Part shown: in pieces, positions 26,526 to 34,603 of the stretch | Numbering within the stretch: the stretch's first letter is position 1 | How the letters are laid out: each line of letters begins with the position of its first letter | Assembly (NCBI RefSeq): GCF_021183625.1 | Contig: NZ_CP089214.1 | Location: 4,464,001 to 4,528,000, forward strand | Source: Nocardia asteroides | GTDB taxonomy: Bacteria > Actinomycetota > Actinomycetes > Mycobacteriales > Mycobacteriaceae | Direction of reading: 5' to 3' | DNA: 64,000 bases | Position numbers and translations under genes: made by a program | Notes under the pieces: generated by a model | What the model was told of the DNA's origin: nothing | The model's input: the letters and a program-made list of their open reading frames with translations, nothing else | Database searches by the model: none

Positions 26526-26667
26526 GCCGGTCCCTCCGCGTTGAACGACACTCCTATTCAAGCCCTCGGCGGCGATCCGCGCAGGGAAGTCGGGCAGCGA
26601 GTCGAATCCGATTCGGTCCATGGGGCGCGGCTGCTCGGTGTGCGTTGCGGCACAAGCACACGTAAAG

Positions 26668-26715
26668 CCAGGTAATGCTAACCTTACCTCCCGTAGTTAG
26701 GTCAGCTTTACCTTT
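26668..26715 (+). promoter_or_regulatory. Two IdeR/DmdR-like iron boxes upstream of nbtS
   Basis: CCAGGTAATGCTAACCTTA (26668-26686) matches the 19-nt iron-box consensus TTAGGTTAGGCTAACCTAA at about 14 positions. TTAGGTCAGCTTTACCTTT (26697-26715) matches at about 13. The second overlaps the region just before the ribosome-binding site of nbtS, a position for repression when iron is plentiful. Confidence 0.8.
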
Positions 26716-26724
26716 GGAGGATCG

Positions 26725-28032
26725 TTGTCGACAACGGACGAGCGCGTGCGCGCGGAGCTGGTAACCGATCCGGCGGCAGCGATGTCACGCCTCGCGGGGG
26801 CGGACCGCTTCGGCGAGTACGTGATCTACGAGCGCCAGGGTGAATGGGTGTTCGCCGCCGACCCCATCGGCGGGATCGAGCTCGACGTCGACGAACTGCG
26901 GGTCTCCTGGCAGGGCGAGGCGACGGCCGAGGCATGGTCCGGCCGCCCGGCCGCTGTCCTGGATCAGGCGCTCGCCCGGCTGCCGCTCGGCGGCCGAAAT
27001 GCCTACGGCTGGATCGGTTTCGAGTTCTGCGCCTGGGCGCTGGACGCCGTCGCGCACGTCCCCGAGCGGACCACGCTCGCGCACCTCATGGTCCCGCGCA
27101 TCGAAGTGCGGATCGACAGCTCCGGGCACGCCGTCACCGGCGCCACCCCCGACGAGGCCGAGGCGATCCTCGCGCTCATCGCCGAGGACGACGAGGCGCC
27201 CGCCGCCACCCCCGCCGAGATCCGGCTCGACCCCACCGGGTACCGCGACCGAGTCGCCGAGGCGGTCGGCGAGATCAACGCCGGGCGCTACCAGAAGGTG
27301 ATCCTCTCCCGAAAGGTCGACCTGCCCTTCGTGGTCGACGTACCCGCCACCTACCGCCTCGGCCGCGCCAACAACACCCCCGCGCGCTCCTTCCTGCTCC
27401 GCCTCGGCGGACTGGAGGCGGCGGGCTTCAGTCCGGAACTGGTAGTCGCCGTCGACGACGAGCGCGTCGTCACCACCGAACCGCTCGCGGGCACCCGCGC
27501 CTTCGGCCGCGGCGCCGACATCGACGCCGCCACCAAGGCCGAGCTGCTCGCCGACCCCAAGGAGATCGTCGAGCACGCCATCTCCGTGCAGACCTCGTTC
27601 GCCGAGGTCGCCGCCCTGGCCGAGCCCGGCACCACCGCCGTCTCCGACTTCATGGCGGTGCGCGAGCGCGGCAGCGTTCAGCACCTCGCCTCCACCGTGC
27701 GCGGCACGCTCGCCGACGATCGCAGCGCCTGGGACGCGCTCGAGGTGCTTTTCCCCTCGGTCACCGCCTCCGGCATCCCCAAGCGTGAGGGCGTCGACTC
27801 GGTCTTCCGGCTCGACCACGATCCGCGCGGGCTGTATTCCGGTGCGGTGGTGACTGTTTCCGGCACCGGGGCGCTGGAGGCGACGCTCGTTCTGCGTGCC
27901 GTCTATCAGACGACCGAGGGGGCTTGGTTGCGCGCTGGGGCGGGGATCGTCGGGCAGTCGCGGCCCGAGCGGGAGTTCGAGGAGACCTGCGAGAAGTTGA
28001 GCAGTGTCGCGCCGTATGTCGTGAAGGGGTAG
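26725..28032 (+). CDS. nbtS: Salicylate synthase (MbtI/NbtS type)
   Basis: 435 aa chorismate-utilising enzyme. Conserved segments GWIGFEF, AGRYQKVILSRKVDL, EPLAGTR, KEIVEHA and VQHLASTVRG, plus the C-terminal GAGIVGQSRPEREFEETCEKL. It converts chorismate to salicylate via isochorismate, the starter of the nocobactin/mycobactin siderophore. Length and motifs fit MbtI rather than EntC. TTG 26725 has GGAGG upstream. It sits under two iron boxes and pairs with the salicyl-AMP ligase at 31680. Confidence 0.92.
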   Translation: MSTTDERVRAELVTDPAAAMSRLAGADRFGEYVIYERQGEWVFAADPIGGIELDVDELRVSWQGEATAEAWSGRPAAVLDQALARLPLGGRNAYGWIGFEFCAWALDAVAHVPERTTLAHLMVPRIEVRIDSSGHAVTGATPDEAEAILALIAEDDEAPAATPAEIRLDPTGYRDRVAEAVGEINAGRYQKVILSRKVDLPFVVDVPATYRLGRANNTPARSFLLRLGGLEAAGFSPELVVAVDDERVVTTEPLAGTRAFGRGADIDAATKAELLADPKEIVEHAISVQTSFAEVAALAEPGTTAVSDFMAVRERGSVQHLASTVRGTLADDRSAWDALEVLFPSVTASGIPKREGVDSVFRLDHDPRGLYSGAVVTVSGTGALEATLVLRAVYQTTEGAWLRAGAGIVGQSRPEREFEETCEKLSSVAPYVVKG

Positions 28033-28050
28033 GTCTTTTCGCGTTTCTTC

Positions 28051-28088
28051 GATGCCCGGTGGCCCTCGGTCGCCGGGCATCGGCTTTT
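28051..28088 (+). terminator. Terminator hairpin after nbtS
   Basis: GATGCCCGG (28051-28059) pairs with CCGGGCATC (28073-28081), followed by GGCTTTTG. A second inverted repeat (AGACCCCC with GGGGGTCT, about 28126-28158) follows and may terminate transcription from the right. Confidence 0.7.
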
Positions 28089-28225
28089 GGGCGGAGGCAG
28101 AGCGTCCGGTTCCTCGGAAACAGCGAGACCCCCTTATCCACGGGTGTGGGGGGGGTCTGCACCGAGAATGCTAGTACCTTGTCGATCTTTCCGGCCGTCG
28201 TCATCCGGTACAGGGTTGCTGGAGG

Positions 28226-28666
28226 TCACCGGCGTTTCAGCGGCCATGGCACTGGAGGCTGTCCGTCGATCACCTCGGCGACCAGCTCTGTCCAATAGGT
28301 GGCGAGGTAGCCGACATCGAACCACGCGGCGTGCAATTGCTCCGCGCTGGGCGGCGGCTCGATCTGCAGCAGCCGCTCGGCGGTGACGTGCGCCGCGGCC
28401 ATGTCATCGATGACGACCGCGCAGGCCGCGGCGGCGGTGGGTCGGGCGCCGGTATGGCCGATGATCCACTCGGCGATCCAGCCGCGTAGGGCTGCGCGGC
28501 CGGCCTCGAACGCCGCGTCGCAGCCGGGGTGGACCGCTCGCACCCGGTGCGCCGATGCCAGCATCCGGGCCTGCTTCAGCAGCGCGCTGTCGGGTGGGCG
28601 GACCGAGGTGCGGAACACCGTGGTGAGTTCGCGCCAGTGCGGGAGGCCGGGGCGTCCGGTGGTCAC
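28226..28666 (-). CDS. DUF4254-family protein
   Basis: 146 aa, mostly helical; similar in my reading to DUF4254 proteins of actinobacteria (GWIAEWIIGHTGARP and the Trp-rich C-terminal WFDVGYLATYWTELV). GTG 28666 overlaps the stop of the upstream 67-aa gene by 4 nt. Function unknown. Second gene of a leftward pair divergent from an HTH/TPR regulator. Confidence 0.68.
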   Translation of the reverse strand: MTTGRPGLPHWRELTTVFRTSVRPPDSALLKQARMLASAHRVRAVHPGCDAAFEAGRAALRGWIAEWIIGHTGARPTAAAACAVVIDDMAAAHVTAERLLQIEPPPSAEQLHAAWFDVGYLATYWTELVAEVIDGQPPVPWPLKRR

Positions 28667-28866
28667 GCCAGCGGAGTGGACAGGCGGGCGAGGGCGGTCG
28701 AGTAGGGCAGGCAGCGGTTCGGGTCGTGCCCGGTGTGCCGGGTGAGCACGTTGGCGGCGTCCCAGCGTTCCAGCTCGCCCGGGTGCTCATCACATCGGTA
28801 TCTGCGCGATCTGTCGTCCTGATCGCGGCGCCGCGGCTCTGTGTCGCGGTCCGGCCGGCTCCCCAT
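28663..28866 (-). CDS. 67-aa hypothetical protein
   Basis: Charged N-terminus (MGSRPDRDTEPRRRD) and a segment with Trp and two Cys (LERWDAANVLTRHTGHDPNRC). Good GGGGAGA site before ATG 28866. Coupled to DUF4254 by GTGA overlap. Not recognised. The divergent spacing of ~170 nt from the HTH/TPR gene suggests a shared promoter region. Confidence 0.65.
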   Translation of the reverse strand: MGSRPDRDTEPRRRDQDDRSRRYRCDEHPGELERWDAANVLTRHTGHDPNRCLPYSTALARLSTPLA

Positions 28867-29033
28867 GGTTTCTCCCCTGTGTCGAGCACCCGGCGCCGGG
28901 CCGGGTGCGCCTTCGACACTCGTGGCGGATGCACCTCGGAGGAAGCGAAAGCGGGTCTACCCTGGTTGAATTCGCGGTCTACTCCGGTCCACTCCCGGTG
29001 TCCGGATGCGGCGTCGGGGGCAAGGGTGGGGGT

Positions 29034-30395
29034 ATGCAGGCCACTTCGTTGCGGATGGCATTGGGGCTGACGCAGCGACGGTTCGCCGAGAAGTCGGGAA
29101 TCGGGCTGTCCACGGTGAAGAAGTGGGCCGCTCTGGGCGACGCCATCACGCTCAACGACCGGACGGTCGGTGAGGTCATCGGCATGCTGGAACGCGCGAC
29201 GGCCGAGCAGCGGGCGCGGTTCGCGGAGGCGGCGGCGGTCCCGGTGCTGCCAGGCCGCGCAGCCGATACCGTGGGCTGCGAGTGGTCGCCGGGCACGTGG
29301 ACGGCCGCGGCCACGTCGGTGGCCGATGACCTCACCCGGGAGGATCTGATGTTCGATCGCCGCCAGCTCAGCCGGGCACTGTTCGGCGTCGTGGTCGGAG
29401 TTCAGCTGTTCGAGCCGCTCGAGCGGTGGCTGTCGCACGGCGCCGCGCCGGTGGTCCCCGGCCGAGCTCGTTCGGGTGTCGGCCTGCAGGAGGTCGAGGA
29501 GTTGGAGAACGCAGCGCGGGTGTTCCGCACGTGGGATGACCGGCACGGTGGAGGCTTACGACGCAAGGCCGTGGTCGGGCAGCTGTCCGAGGTGAACGAA
29601 CTCGTCTCCGAAGCCCACCCGCCCGAGATCCGGTTACGGCTGGCCGGGGTCATGGCGCAGCTCGCGGAGACAGCGGCGATGGTGTCGTGGGATTCCGGGG
29701 AGCAGCACCTCGCGCAGCACTATTACGCGCTCGCCGTGCGTGCGGCACGGGAGGCCGAGGACCCGGCGTTCGCCGCGGTAGTGCTGTCCGGGATGGCGCG
29801 GCAATTGCTCTCGCTGAACCAGCCGGGGGACGCGCTCGAACTGATCCGGCTGGCCCAGGATCATGCGGCCGGGCGCCTCACCCCGGCCACGGAAGCGATG
29901 CTCTACACCCGGGTGGCGTGGGCCTATGCGAAGTCGGGGCGTCCGACGGCGTTCCGCCGGGCTTGCGACAAGGCGCACGCGGTGCTCGACGGGGCCGACC
30001 GGTCCGGCGATCCGCACTGGATTCGCTACTTCGACGCCGCGGAGCTGGCGGGCACGATCGGCGGCCGGCTGCTGGAGACGGCTCGACGCGAGCCGCGCTT
30101 CGCCGACGAGGCCGCCGTGCAGATCGGCCGGGCGATCGAGTTGCGCAGGCCGGGCCGTCGCCGCTCTTCCGCGCTGGATCAGCTGAACATGGTCGAGGCC
30201 CGTCTCATCGGCGGCGAGCTCGAGGAGGCGTGCCGCGTCGGACACTCGGCGCTGGTAGTGGCGGAGCAGACCGCGTCGGATCGGGTCGCGAAGAAGCTCA
30301 CCCGGGTGTACAACCGCACGGGAGATTTCGTCCGGGTGCGCGCGGTGGCCGAGTTGCGGGAGCGCATGCGGCCCTTGGTCGCGGCGACAGCATGA
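29034..30395 (+). CDS. HTH regulator with TPR-like sensor domain
   Basis: 453 aa. An N-terminal Xre-like HTH (~5-55, GLTQRRFAEKSGIGLSTVKKW) is followed by a TPR-rich helical region (~190-440). This architecture is common in actinobacterial regulators of antibiotic and accessory loci, where peptides or small ligands may be sensed by the TPR. ATG 29034 has GGTGGGGG before it; the upstream in-frame extension is not convincing. It is followed 16 nt later by the SLOG-like gene. Probably controls the divergent cassette. Confidence 0.8.
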   Translation: MQATSLRMALGLTQRRFAEKSGIGLSTVKKWAALGDAITLNDRTVGEVIGMLERATAEQRARFAEAAAVPVLPGRAADTVGCEWSPGTWTAAATSVADDLTREDLMFDRRQLSRALFGVVVGVQLFEPLERWLSHGAAPVVPGRARSGVGLQEVEELENAARVFRTWDDRHGGGLRRKAVVGQLSEVNELVSEAHPPEIRLRLAGVMAQLAETAAMVSWDSGEQHLAQHYYALAVRAAREAEDPAFAAVVLSGMARQLLSLNQPGDALELIRLAQDHAAGRLTPATEAMLYTRVAWAYAKSGRPTAFRRACDKAHAVLDGADRSGDPHWIRYFDAAELAGTIGGRLLETARREPRFADEAAVQIGRAIELRRPGRRRSSALDQLNMVEARLIGGELEEACRVGHSALVVAEQTASDRVAKKLTRVYNRTGDFVRVRAVAELRERMRPLVAATA

Positions 30396-30411
30396 GAGGA
30401 GTGGACAGAGC

Positions 30412-30906
30412 ATGGTGCGGATCGGCGTGACCGGCCACATGAACATCACCGACGACACCGCAACCGCGGTCTACACCGCCGTGCGCGCGCTGCTCGCCGA
30501 GTACGAGCCGGGCGAGCTGGTCGGCGTCAGCTGCATCGCCCGCGGCGCCGACAGCGTGTTCGCCCGCGCGGTACTCGACTCCGGGGCACAGCTCGAAGTT
30601 GTTCTGCCCTCGCGGAACTACCGCACCGCGAAGGTGAAGCCGGATCACGCCGCCGAGTTCGACGACCTCGCTGAGCGCGCGACCGAAGTCCGGGTAATGG
30701 ACTTCGACGATGCCGGCCGCGCAGCCTACGAAGCTGCGAACGAGGCTGTTCTCGGTACCGTGGACCGGCTGGTCGCGGTGTGGGACGGCGATACCGGGCA
30801 GGCGGGCGGCACCGGTTCGGTTGTCGCCCTCGCCCACCAGCGCGGGGTGCCCGTCGATGTGGTGTGGCCTGCCGGCGCCGGCCGCGTGTCCGCGCTCAAC
30901 CCTTGA
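30412..30906 (+). CDS. SLOG-like nucleotide-binding protein
   Basis: 164 aa, Rossmann-like alpha/beta. It opens MVRIGVTGHMN (a GxTGH nucleotide-binding turn), has CIARGADSVFARA near residues 41-53 and a late LVAVWDGD strand. These are features of SLOG/DprA-like proteins that sense or process nucleotides. The gene follows the HTH/TPR regulator with AGGAG at good spacing. Enzyme activity unknown; the SLOG assignment is by eye. Confidence 0.7.
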   Translation: MVRIGVTGHMNITDDTATAVYTAVRALLAEYEPGELVGVSCIARGADSVFARAVLDSGAQLEVVLPSRNYRTAKVKPDHAAEFDDLAERATEVRVMDFDDAGRAAYEAANEAVLGTVDRLVAVWDGDTGQAGGTGSVVALAHQRGVPVDVVWPAGAGRVSALNP

Positions 30907-31010
30907 TGCGAGCGTTCGCTGTCGAGCAGGAGAAGAAAGCGTGGCCGCGTGCGGTCCGGGAGCGGAGTTTCGCCGATGCCCGCAAGCCGGTGCACTGTGG
31001 GTGAGATGGG

Positions 31011-31670
31011 ATGAGCGGGATGGCGATCGAGGACACCGCGCACGGTGACCATGCGACCACTCGCGACCACTGGTGGTGGCGGCCCGGGTGGTCTGTCGGC
31101 AAGTCGTTCTACACCTGGCACATCACCTTCGCCGCAGCCTCGCCGGTCCGGCAATCGAGTGATGTCTTCGAGCAGACGCTTTCGGCGCTGCCGACCATGC
31201 AGCCCGTGAGCGCTGATGGACTGCACATCACCGTGCAGGGCATCGGTTTCACCGACACCGTGGCGGCCTCAGATGCCGATCGGATCATCGATGCCGCGCG
31301 GCGCAGCCTCGCCGAGCTGCCGCGCTTCACCATCACCGTCGGGCCGCCGATCATCGACAGTGAAACCATTCAACTCCCGATCGCCGATCCCGGACCACTG
31401 AGCGCGGTCCGGAATCGGCTGCAGGACGCCATCGCCGAGGTCCGGGGACCGGCGAAGGTCCCGGAACAGGGCTCGGCCTTCCGACCCCACCTCACGGTCA
31501 GCTACTCGACCGGGGTCGCACCCATCGAGGAGCTGCGCAAGAAGCTCGAAGCCGACCGGCTCGCCGGTTACACGGTCACCGACGTGGTCGCCGAGGTGTC
31601 GCTCATCGAATTGAACCGCGACAACGGACGGTACGAGTGGCGCGAGGTTTCGTCGGTGGCGCTGCGATAG
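31011..31670 (+). CDS. 2H phosphoesterase / 2'-5' RNA ligase-like protein
   Basis: 219 aa. Two HxT motifs are present: LHIT (His72) and PHLT (His160), the hallmark of 2H phosphoesterases; a third WHIT (His37) is in the N-terminal part. Such enzymes act on cyclic or 2'-5' phosphodiester bonds in RNA, NAD- or nucleotide-derived molecules. It follows the SLOG-like gene by 104 nt in the same direction. Starts at 31011 or at the in-frame ATG at 31020. It is convergent with nbtT, only 9 nt apart. Confidence 0.8.
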   Translation: MSGMAIEDTAHGDHATTRDHWWWRPGWSVGKSFYTWHITFAAASPVRQSSDVFEQTLSALPTMQPVSADGLHITVQGIGFTDTVAASDADRIIDAARRSLAELPRFTITVGPPIIDSETIQLPIADPGPLSAVRNRLQDAIAEVRGPAKVPEQGSAFRPHLTVSYSTGVAPIEELRKKLEADRLAGYTVTDVVAEVSLIELNRDNGRYEWREVSSVALR

Positions 31671-31679
31671 GGCGACGGT

Positions 31680-33296
31680 TCACCCCTGCTCGCGCAGCAC
31701 CTTCTTGTCGATCTTCCCCACCGCCGTCACCGGCAACGCCTCCGCCTGCCGAAGCACGTCAGGCAGCTTGTAGGTCGCGAGCCCACGCCCGGTGAGAAAC
31801 GCCTTGATCTCGCTCAGCGACGGCATCGTGCCGGTTACCACGAGGACCACACCCACTTTCTCCCCGAGCACCGCATCGGCCAGTCCGACGGCGGCGGCGT
31901 GCCGGACGCCCGGGTACGCGAGCAGGTGCTCCTCGAGCTCGTCGCAGGAGACGTTCTCCCCACCGCGATTGATCACGTCCTTGATCCGCCCGGAGACGAT
32001 CAGATGCCCGCTCGGCAACCTGCGAACCAGGTCGCCGCTGCGGTAGAACCCGTCGGGGGTGAAGGCGCGGGCATTGTGTTCGGGGGCGCGGTAGTAGCCG
32101 TTGATGGTGTACGGGCCGCGGGTGAGCAGCTCGCCCTCGGCGCCCGGCTCGACGTCGACGCCGTTCTCGTGGACGACGCGCAGTTCGTCGGCGGGGGACA
32201 TGGGCCGCCCCTGAGTGGTGCAGATCAGCTCGGAAGAATCGTCGAGCCGGGTGTAGTTGATCAGCCCCTCGGCCATGCCGAAGACCTGCTGCAGGGTGCA
32301 GCCGAGCGCGGGGGTGACCTCGCGGGCGTTCACGTCGGCGAGCCGGGCGCCGCCGACCTGGAGCAGCCGCAGCGAGCTCAGATCGGCCTCCTCCCACTCC
32401 ACGGCGGCGGTCCAGAGCTGGGCCAGCGGTGGCACCAGGGCGGTCACCGTGACCCGGTGCCGCTCGATGACGGCGAAGGCGCTCTCCGGGCTGGGATCGG
32501 TGATGAAGGTGAACGCCGCGCCGACCGTGACGGCGCCGAGGATGCCGGGGCAGGCGAGCGGGAAGTTGTGCGCGGCGGGCAGCGTCGCCAGGTAGACGTC
32601 GGCTGCGGTGAGCTGGGCGATCTCGGCGCTGGCGGCGGCGTTGTAGGCGTAGTCGTCGTGTGTGCGGGCGATCAGCTTGGGCAGGCCGGTGGTGCCGCCG
32701 GAGACCAGCATGAGCGCGATATCCGAGGGGTCGACGGCGGGCAGCTCACCGGACGGCTCGCGCGGCACGGCGGCCAGCGCCGTGAACTCGCCGGGGGAGC
32801 CGAGGACCAGTACGTGCCGCAGGGTCGGCACGGCGGGCCGCACCTCGGCGGCGAGCGCGCGATAGTCGAAATCGCCGAGTTCGTCGGCGATCACGTACGC
32901 CACCGCCTCGGCGAGGTTCGCCAGGTGCTCGATCTCGGCGCGGCGGTGCGCGGGCAGCGTGAGCACCGGGATGATGCCCGCGCGCAGCAGCCCGAAGAGC
33001 ACGGTCGCGAACTCGGGGACGTTCGGCAGCTGCACCACCACCCGGTCACCGGGGGCGATGCCGAGCGCGAGCAGGCCGTGCGCCATCCGGTCCGCCGCCG
33101 CGTCCAGCTCGGCGTAGCTCCACGGGCCGGCGTCGGTCAGCACCGCGGGGGCGGCGGGCGCGCGGCGCGCGGCGTCGGTGAGCAGGTCGCCGATGGCGCG
33201 CCCGGCCCAGTACCCCGCTGACCGGTACTCGGCGGCGGCCGCCGCCGGGAAGGGGACGTAACCGTCACGATGGGCGGACGTGGATGTCGAAGTCAC
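31680..33296 (-). CDS. nbtT: Salicyl-AMP ligase (MbtA/NbtT/EntE type)
   Basis: 538 aa adenylating enzyme. The P-loop is SGGTTGLPK, the A8 hinge SGRIKDVINRGGENV and the catalytic C-terminal Lys lies in AVGKIDKK. It activates salicylate and loads it on a carrier protein for nocobactin/mycobactin assembly. An iron box overlaps its promoter (33322-33340). The carrier-protein synthetases are not in the window. Choice between salicylate and 2,3-dihydroxybenzoate is inferred from the linked salicylate synthase. Confidence 0.9.
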   Translation of the reverse strand: MTSTSTSAHRDGYVPFPAAAAAEYRSAGYWAGRAIGDLLTDAARRAPAAPAVLTDAGPWSYAELDAAADRMAHGLLALGIAPGDRVVVQLPNVPEFATVLFGLLRAGIIPVLTLPAHRRAEIEHLANLAEAVAYVIADELGDFDYRALAAEVRPAVPTLRHVLVLGSPGEFTALAAVPREPSGELPAVDPSDIALMLVSGGTTGLPKLIARTHDDYAYNAAASAEIAQLTAADVYLATLPAAHNFPLACPGILGAVTVGAAFTFITDPSPESAFAVIERHRVTVTALVPPLAQLWTAAVEWEEADLSSLRLLQVGGARLADVNAREVTPALGCTLQQVFGMAEGLINYTRLDDSSELICTTQGRPMSPADELRVVHENGVDVEPGAEGELLTRGPYTINGYYRAPEHNARAFTPDGFYRSGDLVRRLPSGHLIVSGRIKDVINRGGENVSCDELEEHLLAYPGVRHAAAVGLADAVLGEKVGVVLVVTGTMPSLSEIKAFLTGRGLATYKLPDVLRQAEALPVTAVGKIDKKVLREQG

Positions 33297-33321
33297 GATT
33301 CCTCACAGCTGACGAGCGGGT

Positions 33322-33340
33322 ATAGGTTAGGCAACCCTAT
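33322..33340 (-). promoter_or_regulatory. Iron box upstream of nbtT
   Basis: ATAGGTTAGGCAACCCTAT matches the consensus TTAGGTTAGGCTAACCTAA at about 15 of 19 positions. It sits between nbtT and the divergent SDR gene, overlapping the likely nbtT promoter. Confidence 0.85.
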
Positions 33341-33383
33341 CTCAGGCTGGAGGGGCGGCCGGGCCGAACCGTAGACTCGCCGC

Positions 33384-34271
33384 ATGGGCCGTTGGGATAC
33401 CACGCAGATCGTCGACCAGACCGGACGGACCTTCGTGGTCACCGGTGCCAACAGCGGGCTCGGGGCGGTCGCCGCCCGGGCTCTGACGAAGGCGGGGGCC
33501 ACCGTCATCCTGGCCTGCCGCGACGTGGCGAAGGGGGAGAAGGTCGCCGCCGACCTCGGCGAGCGGGCGAGCGTGCGCGGCCTCGACCTGGCCGATCTCG
33601 CCTCGGTGCGGAGCTTCGCCGCGGAGCTGGCGGACACGAAGATCGACGTGCTGATCAACAACGCCGGGGTGATGGCGGTGCCGCTGCGCCGCACCGCCGA
33701 CGGCTTCGAGATGCAGATCGGCACCAACCACCTCGGCCACTTCGCGCTCACCGGGCTGCTGCTGGAGCGGATCACCGGCCGGGTGGTCACGGTCTCCAGC
33801 GGCGCGCACCGCGCGGGCAAGATCGACCTCGCCGACCTGAACTGGGAGCGCCGCGACTACCAGCGCTGGAGCGCCTACGGCCAGTCCAAGCTGGCGAACC
33901 TGCTCTTCACCAGGGAGTTGCAGCGCAGGCTCACCGCGGCGGGCTCGCCGGTGCTCGCCGCCGCCGCGCACCCCGGCTACGCCGCCACCGAGCTGCAGTC
34001 GCACACCGAGACATTCCTGGACACCGTGATGGCGGTGGGCAACCGGGTGTTCGCGCAGAGCGCCGCGATGGGCGCGCTGCCCGAGCTCTACGCCGCCACC
34101 GCCGCCGACGTGGAGCCGGGCGGCTACTACGGCCCCAAGGGATTCGGCGGCACCCGCGGCTACCCGGCTCCCTCCGGTTCGACCGCCGCGGCCAAGGACG
34201 ACGAGGTCGCCCGGCAGCTCTGGGAGCTCTCGGAGCAGCTCACCGGGGTTCCCGTCCTCTCGGCCTACTGA
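33384..34271 (+). CDS. Short-chain dehydrogenase/reductase
   Basis: 295 aa classical SDR related to retinol dehydrogenases and oxidoreductases: TGANSGLG cofactor loop, NNAGV, catalytic YGQSK and a Ser before it (TVSSGAH). Substrate unknown. Leaderless: TAGACT ends 6 nt before ATG 33384. The stop overlaps the convergent nirD stop by 7 nt. Its proximity to an iron box may be incidental, because the box favours nbtT. Confidence 0.87.
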   Translation: MGRWDTTQIVDQTGRTFVVTGANSGLGAVAARALTKAGATVILACRDVAKGEKVAADLGERASVRGLDLADLASVRSFAAELADTKIDVLINNAGVMAVPLRRTADGFEMQIGTNHLGHFALTGLLLERITGRVVTVSSGAHRAGKIDLADLNWERRDYQRWSAYGQSKLANLLFTRELQRRLTAAGSPVLAAAAHPGYAATELQSHTETFLDTVMAVGNRVFAQSAAMGALPELYAATAADVEPGGYYGPKGFGGTRGYPAPSGSTAAAKDDEVARQLWELSEQLTGVPVLSAY

Positions 34272-34603
34272 CCCGCGCCGGACTCGGCGGGACTGCCGAT
34301 CCTGACGCGCAGCGTGCCGTCGGGGTCGGCGAGCGCCTGGTACACCGGCACCGCCAGGTCGCTGCCGGTGCGCTCGGCGCCGGTGCAGAGGTCGTAGGTG
34401 TAGCCGTGCAGCGGGCACACGACGACCGCGTCGTCGACGAGCCCGTCCGCGAGCGGCCCGCCGCGGTGCGCGCACACCGCGCCGAGCGCCCGCAGGCTCC
34501 CGTCGCGCAGCCGGAACACCGCGACCTGCGCGCCGTCGACGGCGAACGCGCGGCCTTCACCGATCGGGATATCGTCGACCCTGCCCACGGTGAACTCGGT
34601 CAT
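34265..34603 (-). CDS. nirD: Nitrite reductase small subunit NirD
   Basis: 112 aa Rieske-type domain with CAHRGG and CPLHGY iron-sulfur ligand motifs intact. Works with NirB to reduce nitrite to ammonium with NADH. Start ATGA overlaps the nirB stop. Confidence 0.94.
   Translation of the reverse strand: MTEFTVGRVDDIPIGEGRAFAVDGAQVAVFRLRDGSLRALGAVCAHRGGPLADGLVDDAVVVCPLHGYTYDLCTGAERTGSDLAVPVYQALADPDGTLRVRIGSPAESGAGQ

Noticed and set aside
23604..26675. 1023-codon open frame on the plus strand
   Set aside because: It mirrors plsB and the HAD-plsC gene on the other strand, with Arg/Gly/His-rich composition typical of antisense frames in high-GC DNA, and no ribosome-binding site.
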